DNA of 7,626 nt from Bryobacterales bacterium (GTDB lineage: Bacteria > Acidobacteriota > Terriglobia > Bryobacterales > Bryobacteraceae), in assembly GCA_025462985.1 (NCBI GenBank), contig JAOAPP010000640.1, forward strand, positions 1-7,626, read 5' to 3'. This document shows positions 1-5,114 of this stretch, piece by piece (position 1 is the stretch's first letter; each line of letters starts with the position of its first letter). The notes under the pieces were generated by a model, which saw only the letters and a list, made by a program, of their open reading frames with translations, had not been told where the DNA came from and made no database searches. Made by a program: the position numbers and the translations under genes.

Positions 1-430
1 TCTTACACACTGCGCGCAAGACCCCAACCGCCCCGAGCTGTTCAAGAATATCGGCATCGCGCAGCAGCGTAGCCGCCAGTGTGCGAGGCTCGGCGTGCGG
101 CTGGTGAGTTCGAATGGCATCGACTACGGCCGCAACCTTTTCCGCAGGAAAACCAAAGCGAGCTAGCAGCTCGGGGGTCTTCTCGCAGGCATAGGCCACG
201 TTGTCCCAGCGTGCTAGTTCCTCCGGATCGTCCGGGCGATGACCCGCGAAAACGCCCAAGTCGTGCAGCCAGGCTGCCGCAAAAACAACATCGTCGTCAT
301 ACGTCAGCTCCTGACCAAGCCGTCGCGTGAGAGCATAAAGCCGCACTTGATGCGAGTACTTGTCGACAGGCTTGGCCTCTCGGCGAATGTATTCCCGAAT
401 GGCGGTTCTAAAGGGCGGCTCCGGTGACAT
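1..430 (-). CDS. HD-domain metal-dependent phosphohydrolase, partial (C-terminus beyond left edge)
   Basis: Reading the minus strand from the ATG at 430-428 gives 143 uninterrupted codons that run off the left edge. The protein shows the HD-superfamily signature: His27 (YSHQVRLY), the His56-Asp57 doublet (AAWLHDLGVF), His109 (AIRTHQPH) and Asp127 (LLRDADILEQLG), the usual divalent-metal ligands of phosphohydrolases acting on nucleotides or other phosphate esters. No extra domain or signal peptide is visible in the part present, so it is probably a stand-alone cytoplasmic HD hydrolase; the substrate cannot be told. ATG 430 is chosen because a GGAG lies just upstream on the minus strand (spacing is short, about 3 nt). 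The frame stays open further upstream, including a GTG at 454, but that has no Shine-Dalgarno. It is transcribed divergently from the operon starting at 740. I am confident of the family, not of the substrate. Confidence 0.85.
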   Translation of the reverse strand, partial: MSPEPPFRTAIREYIRREAKPVDKYSHQVRLYALTRRLGQELTYDDDVVFAAAWLHDLGVFAGHRPDDPEELARWDNVAYACEKTPELLARFGFPAEKVAAVVDAIRTHQPHAEPRTLAATLLRDADILEQLGAVGVLRAVCK

Positions 431-583
431 CTTCTCCAGAGTAAGCTCAGGCACTGCGATAGAACGCCAGGCCCGAAATACGGCCGCACCGGAATACCCC
501 GGCGTCGATTGGACATGGGAGGGGCTTCGCCGTTTGGACTGCGCTGGCACGAGAGCGAACATGAGGAACCAAGAAGTTATCCC

Positions 584-600
584 AGGAATTTCCCATTCCT
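584..600. repeat. Short inverted repeat in divergent gap
   Basis: AGGAAT at 584-589 and ATTCCT at 595-600 form a perfect 6-bp inverted repeat around TTCCC. Its place between two divergent genes fits an operator, but arms this short arise often by chance and there is no second copy in the window to support it. Confidence 0.3.
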
Positions 601-684
601 AATTTTGGCCTTGCGGCTTTACAACAGCTTCCGGTAGCCGTAAAATGCCTTCTACACGGCAGGAAAATTGATCTTCTGAGACGC

Positions 685-713
685 TTGACACGGTTGTTAG
701 ACTGATGAATTAG
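685..713 (+). promoter_or_regulatory. Candidate sigma-70-like promoter for the 740-3895 operon
   Basis: A consensus -35 box TTGACA lies at 685-690. At 17-bp spacing the -10 position (708-713) reads AATTAG, matching the consensus at only three of six bases. Transcription would start near 720, about 20 nt before the GTG at 740. The perfect -35 and the correct placement are in favour; the weak -10 keeps this tentative and might imply activator dependence. Confidence 0.4.
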
Positions 714-739
714 GAAGGCTTTTAAGACTTGGGTCCGGA

Positions 740-1036
740 GTGCAACAAGAACAGATAGCAAGTTACGGGGTAATTGGCCGCGAAGATCTGGATCCGCTCG
801 CTCCTCAAAGGGAAGCAGCGATCTTTTACGGACTTTTTCTTCGCGGGCACTCGGCCGATGACCTCCGACGCGATATCGATGTGCCCAGGCCGCTGCTGAA
901 CAAGTGGCTCCATCCCCAACGCTACGAAGAGCATTTCCGCGATTCTCTGCGCCGGATGTATACCTACCGCAAAAAAGTGCTAGCGATTTTCGACGAACTG
1001 GTCCTCAAAGAAAAACACCGAGTCCGCGTCCATTAG
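740..1036 (+). CDS. Small hypothetical protein (98 aa) with possible helix-turn-helix
   Basis: I cannot assign this protein to a named family. The start is GTG 740; an in-frame stop at 698-700 and the lack of other common start codons between leave this as the only reasonable choice, though its Shine-Dalgarno is poor. The sequence is charged and predicted mostly helical, with no signal peptide or membrane segment. Residues about 24-57 (from REAAIFYGLFLRGHS through DDLRRDIDVPRPLLNKWL) have the spacing of a helix-turn-helix: a helix with small residues, a Gly-His-Ser turn, then a second helix ending in KWL, as in transposase-like or sigma-like HTH folds. A basic/aromatic helix follows (RRMYTYRKKVLAIFDEL). 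It is the first gene of the operon, 23 bp before the PhzF-like gene, so it may be a local regulator. I recall similar short proteins in Acidobacteriota but cannot verify this. Coding status is moderately sure; function is inference. Confidence 0.6.
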   Translation: MQQEQIASYGVIGREDLDPLAPQREAAIFYGLFLRGHSADDLRRDIDVPRPLLNKWLHPQRYEEHFRDSLRRMYTYRKKVLAIFDELVLKEKHRVRVH

Positions 1037-1059
1037 CCTCCCGTCTGCATCATTAGTAG

Positions 1060-1839
1060 ATGGATTTGCCCATCTTCCAGGTCGATGCATTCAGCAGCAA
1101 GGTTTTCGCTGGCAATCCGGCAGCGGTCTGCCCCTTGCAGGAATGGCTTTCGGACGACGTACTGCAGGCCATTGCGGCAGAGAACAATTTGGCGGAAACC
1201 GCGTTCTTTGTTAGGAACTCCGGGCGGTTTCATTTGCGGTGGTTCACGCCTGCCTGCGAGGTGGATCTTTGCGGACACGCCACGCTCGCATCAGCCTTGG
1301 TTCTCTTCGATGAACTCAATGAGCCCGGCGACATACTTCGGTTCGATACCCAGTCTGGAGAACTGCCAGTGAGGCGCTACGGCGACCGCTTCGCTCTGGA
1401 TTTTCCTTCGCGCCCGCCGGCGCCGACGGAAGTACATCCTGAGCTTATCTCGGCGTTAGGCGGCGCTCCGGTAGAAATTTTGGCAGCGCGCGATTACCTC
1501 GTTCGTTACGCAACGGCGCAAGATGTGGTCGAGCTTTCCCCCGATTTGGAGGCGCTGAAACAGGTCGACAAATTCGCCGTGATTGTGACGGCTCCCGGGA
1601 CGGACACGGATTTCGTCTCCCGATTTTTTGCACCGGCCAAAGGAATTCCCGAGGATCCGGTGACCGGGTCGGCGCACTGCACGCTGATTCCATACTGGGC
1701 GGAGAAGCTTGGCAAGAGTGTGCTGCACGCGCGCCAAGTATCGAAGCGCGGGGGCGAACTGTTTTGCACTTTAAACGGAAAGAGAGTCGAGATCGCCGGG
1801 CGTGGGGCGCTGTATCTCAGAGGACAGATTACGATCTAA
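1060..1839 (+). CDS. PhzF-family isomerase-like protein
   Basis: A 259-residue member of the PhzF / diaminopimelate-epimerase-fold family, whose best-known member isomerises trans-2,3-dihydro-3-hydroxyanthranilate in phenazine synthesis. Family hallmarks are present in order: the N-terminal FQVDAFSSKVFAGNPAAVCPL (split here as residues 6-11 and 16-26), the catalytic-type Glu46 in NNLAETAFF, WFTPACEVDLCGHATLAS around residues 61-78, and the second-half signature EDPVTGSAH at 198-206. The two halves match the pseudo-symmetric two-domain fold. It is somewhat shorter than the roughly 280-300 residues of PhzF or YddE. No phenazine genes are in the window, so a role in phenazine synthesis should not be assumed; most family members have unknown substrates. 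It starts at ATG 1060 with no clear Shine-Dalgarno, 23 bp after the small protein, and its stop is one base before the molybdoenzyme ATG, which suggests translational coupling. Confidence 0.92.
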   Translation: MDLPIFQVDAFSSKVFAGNPAAVCPLQEWLSDDVLQAIAAENNLAETAFFVRNSGRFHLRWFTPACEVDLCGHATLASALVLFDELNEPGDILRFDTQSGELPVRRYGDRFALDFPSRPPAPTEVHPELISALGGAPVEILAARDYLVRYATAQDVVELSPDLEALKQVDKFAVIVTAPGTDTDFVSRFFAPAKGIPEDPVTGSAHCTLIPYWAEKLGKSVLHARQVSKRGGELFCTLNGKRVEIAGRGALYLRGQITI

Positions 1840-1840
1840 C

Positions 1841-3895
1841 ATGGCGGTTCGAGTCGAAAAATCCGTTTGTGCCCTGGACTGTCCCGATACCTGCGCGCTG
1901 CTGGTCAATGTGGACGAGGCGGGACGAGGATCGAAGCTGCGCGGGGATCCCTCACACCCGATTACACGGGGATTTCTCTGCGGGAAAGTGGCGCAGTACC
2001 TCGAACGTGAATACCATCCCGACCGACTCCTTTATCCGCTGCGGCGAACGGGCCCAAAGGGCTCGGGGAAGTTCTCCCGTATCGGCTGGGACGAGGCGCT
2101 GGACGAAGTGGCGTACCAGTTTCAGAAGTGCTCCGAAGAGTTCGGGCCCGAGTCGATCCTGCCGTACAGCTACGCCGGAACAATGGGGATGCTCAACGGT
2201 TCCGGCATGGACCGGCGTTTCTTTCACAGGCTGGGCGCGTCGCAACTGGACCGCACGATCTGTTCTGCGGCCGGCGGGGCCGCACTGCTCGCTTCTCAGG
2301 GCACCAAGTTCGGAACGGAGCCGGAGCAGTTTGCAAAATCGAGGCTGATCATCGCCTGGGGTGCGAACATTCTGGGAACGAATGTCCACCTGTGGCCATT
2401 TATTGACGAAGCACGACGACAGGGAGCCCAATTTTACGTTATCGATCCAGTGAAAAACCGGACCGGACGGCTGGCCGACAAGCATTTCGCGGTGAATCCA
2501 GGATCAGATCTGGCGCTCGCGCTGGGGCTGATCCACGTCATATTACGAAACGAACTTCAAGACAAGGAGTATGTCTCGGCGTACACGCGGGGCTTCGATG
2601 AGCTGGCGGCCGTTGCAAAACAATACCCGCCGGAGCGAGCGGCGGAGCTGACGGGCATTCCGGCTGCCGAGATCGAAGCGCTGGCAATCAAATACGCCAC
2701 GACGCGACCGGCCGCCATCCGGGTGAACTACGGAGTGCAGCGCAGCGACCGTGGCGGAAGCGCGGTGCGGGCAATTGCGGCCTTGCCGGTCCTGACAGGC
2801 TCGTGGCGAGAGGTGGGAGGCGGATTGCAGCTCACCACGTCAGGCGCTTTCGAGTTCGATACCCTAAGCCTGCAGCGGCCCGACCTACAGCGTCTTTCGC
2901 CGCTTGGCCGACCGGCGCGGGTGGTGAACATGTCTCGTCTGGGTCATGCATTGAATGAACTGGAGGGCCCTCGCGTCCACGCTTTGTGCGTGTACAATTC
3001 GAACCCAGGAGCGATCGCGCCAAATCAGAAGGGCGTCATCGCCGGACTTCAGCGCTCTGATTTGTTCACGGTTGTCTTGGAACATTTCCTGACGGATACC
3101 GCTGAGTATGCGGATGTTGTGCTGCCGGCGACGACGTTCCTGGAGCATACCGATCTTTATCTCGCATACGGTCATTATTTTACGCAGCTTGCCAGGCCGG
3201 CGCTGGCCCGACCGGGGGAAGTGAAATCGAACGTAGAGATTTTTCGGGCACTCGCGAAGCGGATGAGATTCGACGATGCCTGCTTCGAAGATTCGGAAGA
3301 CGATATGATTCGCGATCTCCTCAACTCGAATTCGGAGTTTCTCAAGGGCATTTCGCTTGAGCAGCTGGAGGAGAACCGATCTATTCGGCTGCGGGTCAGC
3401 GAGGAGGGAACGCCCTTTCTGCCATTCGCGGAGGGCGGGTTTCGGACAGCGTCCGGTAAATTCGACTTCGGAGGCGAATCACTGCGCTACACTCCGCCCG
3501 TGGAATCCCGCAGGGGAGATGCCGAGCTGCACGCACGGTTTCCGCTGGAAATGATTTCATCGAAGAACGACGACAGCATGAATTCGACCTTTGGCTATCG
3601 CGGCAGCGTGGACAGCCAGACAGCAGTGCTCGCGATCCATCCGGCGGATGCAGCAGCACGTGGGATAACACAAGGCATGCTGATACGGGCTTTCAACGAT
3701 CGGGGCTTCTGCTTTCGGTCCGCAGTCATTTCGGACCGCGTCAAAGCCGGAGTCGTCCACGTGCCGAGCGTGCGGTGGAACAGAACGTCGGTGGACGGAC
3801 TCGGAGTGAACCAACTGACATCGGAGCGCCTCACCGACCTCGGCGGTGGGGCAACCTTCTACAGCTGTCTTGTCGACGTCGCGCCCGCCGAGTAG
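1841..3895 (+). CDS. Molybdopterin oxidoreductase, DMSO-reductase (BisC/COG0243) family, [4Fe-4S]-containing
   Basis: A 684-residue catalytic subunit of the DMSO-reductase superfamily, which binds bis-MGD molybdenum (or tungsten). The N-terminus carries a complete [4Fe-4S] motif, Cys10-x3-Cys14-x3-Cys18-x28-Cys47. Later landmarks are IGWDEALDEVA (81-91), Cys141 in DRTICSAAGGA as the probable metal ligand, IIAWGANILGTNVH (170-183), YVIDP (199-203), ADVVLPATTFLEHTD in the middle, and a C-terminal molydop-binding domain (about 567-680) ending SERLTDLGGGATFYSCLV. There is no Tat signal and no neighbouring electron-transfer or membrane subunit, so it is probably cytoplasmic and single-subunit. Substrate is unknown; the closest type I recall is the uncharacterised MopB_3 group. 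ATG 1841 is preferred because the homologous part starts right there; the GTG at 1802 would overlap the previous gene by 38 bp. AGAGGA at 1819-1824 is a distant Shine-Dalgarno, consistent with coupling to the gene before. Confidence 0.92.
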   Translation: MAVRVEKSVCALDCPDTCALLVNVDEAGRGSKLRGDPSHPITRGFLCGKVAQYLEREYHPDRLLYPLRRTGPKGSGKFSRIGWDEALDEVAYQFQKCSEEFGPESILPYSYAGTMGMLNGSGMDRRFFHRLGASQLDRTICSAAGGAALLASQGTKFGTEPEQFAKSRLIIAWGANILGTNVHLWPFIDEARRQGAQFYVIDPVKNRTGRLADKHFAVNPGSDLALALGLIHVILRNELQDKEYVSAYTRGFDELAAVAKQYPPERAAELTGIPAAEIEALAIKYATTRPAAIRVNYGVQRSDRGGSAVRAIAALPVLTGSWREVGGGLQLTTSGAFEFDTLSLQRPDLQRLSPLGRPARVVNMSRLGHALNELEGPRVHALCVYNSNPGAIAPNQKGVIAGLQRSDLFTVVLEHFLTDTAEYADVVLPATTFLEHTDLYLAYGHYFTQLARPALARPGEVKSNVEIFRALAKRMRFDDACFEDSEDDMIRDLLNSNSEFLKGISLEQLEENRSIRLRVSEEGTPFLPFAEGGFRTASGKFDFGGESLRYTPPVESRRGDAELHARFPLEMISSKNDDSMNSTFGYRGSVDSQTAVLAIHPADAAARGITQGMLIRAFNDRGFCFRSAVISDRVKAGVVHVPSVRWNRTSVDGLGVNQLTSERLTDLGGGATFYSCLVDVAPAE

Positions 3896-3930
3896 GCGGG
3901 ACTGAAAGACCACCCTTACTTTCTTTCCGC
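3884..3930 (+). terminator. GC-rich hairpins at the end of the molybdoenzyme gene (possible terminator)
   Basis: CCCGCC (3884-3889) and GGCGGG (3895-3900) form a perfect 6-bp stem with a 5-nt loop that spans the stop codon. The same 3' arm can instead pair downstream: GCGGGA (3896-3901) with TTCCGC (3925-3930, one G-U) plus GAAAG (3904-3908) with CTTTC (3919-3923), across a small internal loop. Neither is followed by a T-run, so this is not a classic intrinsic terminator; it could end the operon with Rho or protect the 3' end. Confidence 0.4.
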
Positions 3931-4030
3931 ACACCTGAGAATATCTGCCTGATGGCTGCACCTTCAGTCATCAGAGCGGCTGCTTCCGAATGCACGAACT
4001 GGCCTGGAAGCGCTCGCAAAATCACTGTCT

Positions 4031-4072
4031 CGGAAAGGAGAGTCCGCCTTTTTTGGTGTGCGTTTTGCCACC
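4031..4072 (+). other. Weak hairpin with T-run followed by a bulged stem
   Basis: CGGA (4031-4034) and TCCG (4043-4046) form a short stem, followed by CC and six T (4049-4054), the order of an intrinsic terminator but with a very short stem. Directly after, GGTG (4055-4058) plus GC pair with GC plus CACC (4069-4072) around a 5-nt loop with one bulged T. It could be the real end of the upstream transcript or part of a small RNA; both are inference. Confidence 0.3.
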
Positions 4073-4231
4073 TGGGAGGATCCAGCGGCGGCATCGAAGA
4101 TAGCCATTCGATTGTCGGGAAAGAGCTTAGCGACAAGCTCCGGCGTATTGCGCGGAGTGCCGTGTCGCGAGCGTCTGAACATGGCGTGAGCGGAACGGAA
4201 ACGCGCGGAAGCGGGCGCGGAAGTATGGCGT

Positions 4232-4259
4232 TTGAATTGCTTCGAGGCTGTGTTATGAT
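4232..4259 (+). promoter_or_regulatory. Sigma-70-like extended -10 promoter for the dksA-like gene
   Basis: TTGAAT (4232-4237) is a good -35 box, followed after 16 bp by TATGAT (4254-4259), a five-of-six match to the -10 consensus. The TGT immediately before it supplies the TG of an extended -10. This is the best promoter in the window. Transcription would begin near 4266 and give a leader of roughly 270 nt before the ATG at 4536. Confidence 0.6.
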
Positions 4260-4402
4260 TCTGAGACCCGAAAAGCAAACAACACTTTCCGGAAGCCAGT
4301 CGCTCAAGATCCAGAACGGAATGCGCTCCAGCTTTGGCCGGAACGCATCGCTCGGTTCGTCATTTGCGGGCACTCAGAATTTGATAGTGGGTTCGTGGTA
4401 TC

Positions 4403-4458
4403 CGCTGTCGAGACAAGTACAGACAGCGTTTCTGAACCTTTCCGACGCATGCTGCGTC
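4403..4458 (+). other. Two tandem perfect hairpins in the dksA-like leader
   Basis: CGCTGTC (4403-4409) pairs with GACAGCG (4422-4428) around a 12-nt loop. Fifteen bases later GACGCA (4444-4449) pairs with TGCGTC (4453-4458) around a 3-nt loop. Neither has a following T-run. They lie between the predicted transcription start and the Shine-Dalgarno at 4519, so they would fold in the leader RNA and could tune expression or stability. I do not recognise them as a known riboswitch class. Confidence 0.4.
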
Positions 4459-4535
4459 TAAAGCGGAAGACTCGGAGAACAGAAAACCTTATTTAAGCGG
4501 GGAAGCCTAGTTAGTTAGAAGGAGAAAGCAGTTAT

Positions 4536-4919
4536 ATGACACAGTTAGAAATTAATCAGTTCAAAAAGGTCCTGCAGACCAAGCGGGACGAACTGGAACG
4601 GATGGTTCGCAACCGGGATGCAATTACGATTGAGAAGAGCGCGGACGCTCTCGACGAAGTACAATACGCCTCCGAACGGGAACTCGCCATCCGCAATCTC
4701 GATCGCGAGACCAACCTTCTTCGGAACGTGCGCGCCGCGTTACGGCGCATTGACGAAGGCACATTCGGGATATGTATGCACTGCGAAGAAGATATCAGCC
4801 CGAAGAGAATCGCAGCTGTGCCATGGGCTCCCTTTTGCATTCAGTGCCAAGAGCAGGCGGACCGCAACCGCGAAGAGTCGAATGAAACATTCGATGAGCT
4901 GCTGGTAAACGCGGCTTAA
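4536..4919 (+). CDS. TraR/DksA-type zinc-finger transcriptional regulator
   Basis: A 127-residue protein of the DksA/TraR family, which binds the RNA polymerase secondary channel and changes promoter open-complex stability, often with ppGpp. Residues about 5-70 are a charged coiled-coil hairpin. At its tip Asp37-Ala-Leu-Asp40-Glu-Val42 resembles the DxxDxA motif of DksA, keeping both Asp but with Val for Ala. The C-terminal zinc finger is intact: Cys80-x2-Cys83 (GICMHCEEDI) and Cys101-x2-Cys104 (FCIQCQ), preceded by the family's typical RIDEGTFG. It is shorter than E. coli DksA (151 aa). AAGGAG at 4519-4524, 11 nt before ATG 4536, supports the start. It seems monocistronic, with its own promoter at 4232-4259 and an inverted repeat just after the stop. 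Whether it is the true DksA or a paralogue cannot be told from sequence alone. Confidence 0.92.
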   Translation: MTQLEINQFKKVLQTKRDELERMVRNRDAITIEKSADALDEVQYASERELAIRNLDRETNLLRNVRAALRRIDEGTFGICMHCEEDISPKRIAAVPWAPFCIQCQEQADRNREESNETFDELLVNAA

Positions 4920-4943
4920 TAATATTTCATGAAGGTTCTGAGA

Positions 4944-4990
4944 TTACGCTGGAGAATGCAATCCATCAAATTAGGGTGGCTCCAGCGTAA
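4944..4990. repeat. Perfect 11-bp inverted repeat downstream of dksA-like gene
   Basis: TTACGCTGGAG (4944-4954) and CTCCAGCGTAA (4980-4990) are exact reverse complements around 25 nt. Inside, CCATC (4963-4967) can pair with GGTGG (4975-4979) with one G-U, leaving an 8-nt bulge on the 5' side only. It starts 24 nt after the dksA-like stop. No T-run follows, so it is a Rho-assisted terminator, a 3'-end stabiliser or a repeat-element remnant. TCCAG (4981-4985) can also pair with CTGGA (4992-4996), a weaker alternative. Confidence 0.6.
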
Positions 4991-5074
4991 CCTGGACATT
5001 TGCGGTTCCCTTCCCTGGTCAGTCCCGATCTTGTTTCTCCAAAAACACTGTAAAGACTTATAGGCTCCCAGTAA

Positions 5075-5107
5075 CTTAGCCGCCCTAAGCTTCGCCCACC
5101 ACTTAGG
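5075..5107 (+). promoter_or_regulatory. Possible alternative hairpins controlling the DUF5666 ribosome binding site
   Basis: CCTAAG (5084-5089) can pair with CTTAGG (5102-5107), which contains the start of the AGGAA Shine-Dalgarno (5105-5109). Its CTAAG part can instead pair with CTTAG (5075-5079) around a 5-nt loop, which would free the ribosome site. The stems are only 5-6 bp, so this is a suggestion rather than a demonstrated switch. Confidence 0.3.
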
Positions 5108-5114
5108 AACAGTC

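Larger units (their letters stand above)
431..739. other. Divergent intergenic region (309 bp)
   Basis: This gap separates the leftward HD-hydrolase gene from the rightward operon. Open frames crossing it on both strands show no domain, no sensible start and no ribosome binding site, so I treat it as non-coding. It holds a candidate rightward promoter (685-713) and a short inverted repeat (584-600: AGGAAT, 5 nt, ATTCCT). A weaker imperfect inverted repeat lies near 615-637, where CGGC and TAC pair with GTA and GCCG around a two-base bulge. I could not find a convincing leftward promoter for the HD gene. Confidence 0.6.
3896..4535. other. 640-bp intergenic region with structured elements, no convincing gene
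   Basis: Several long open frames cross this stretch on both strands (the longest on plus runs into it from inside the molybdoenzyme gene and ends at 4461), but none has a ribosome binding site, a recognisable domain or protein-like composition. What it does hold: hairpins at the left end (to 3930); a weak hairpin with a six-T run at 4031-4054, followed by a bulged stem at 4055-4072; a good promoter at 4232-4259; and two perfect hairpins at 4403-4428 and 4444-4458. From about 4266 onward it is probably the 5' leader of the dksA-like gene. The part 3931-4230 may be decayed coding DNA or hold an unrecognised RNA; I cannot decide. Confidence 0.55.
4920..5114. other. Intergenic region between dksA-like and DUF5666 genes
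   Basis: This 195-bp gap has no plausible gene. It contains the 11-bp inverted repeat at 4944-4990, a short hairpin pair near the next start (5075-5107), and no promoter I would defend: TTGTTT at 5031-5036 and TATAGG at 5059-5064 are spaced 22 bp apart, too far for sigma-70. Confidence 0.5.

Noticed and set aside
447..761. Minus-strand open frame of 104 codons between the HD gene and the small protein
   Set aside because: It overlaps the start of the gene at 740 and has no protein-like features or Shine-Dalgarno; the true HD-hydrolase frame is a different one starting at 430.
1060..1839. Phenazine biosynthesis cluster
   Set aside because: Only the PhzF-like gene is present. None of the other phz genes is in the window and most PhzF-fold proteins are not in phenazine pathways.
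1802..1840. Upstream GTG start for the molybdoenzyme
   Set aside because: It would add 13 residues unlike the family, overlapping the PhzF-like gene by 38 bp; the ATG at 1841 starts nine residues before the first cluster cysteine, as expected.
1764..2485. Overlapping long frames on both strands over the start of the molybdoenzyme
   Set aside because: They are out-of-frame shadows of a gene whose cluster cysteines and domain order are clear; their Arg- and Ser-rich translations have no motifs.
3831..4373. Minus-strand open frame of 180 codons
   Set aside because: Overlaps the end of the molybdoenzyme gene on the opposite strand, has Arg/Ser/Pro-rich composition typical of GC-rich antisense frames, and shows no domain or start signal.
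3775..4461. Long plus-strand open frame of 228 codons
   Set aside because: It begins inside the molybdoenzyme gene in another frame, has no ribosome binding site and no recognisable domain, and the promoter at 4232-4259 lies within it. Its last part (ATG 4321 to 4461, 46 codons) could be a leader peptide but also lacks a Shine-Dalgarno.
5031..5064. Promoter for the DUF5666 gene (TTGTTT and TATAGG)
   Set aside because: The boxes are 22 bp apart, outside the 15-19 bp range for sigma-70, and other pairings match the consensus poorly.
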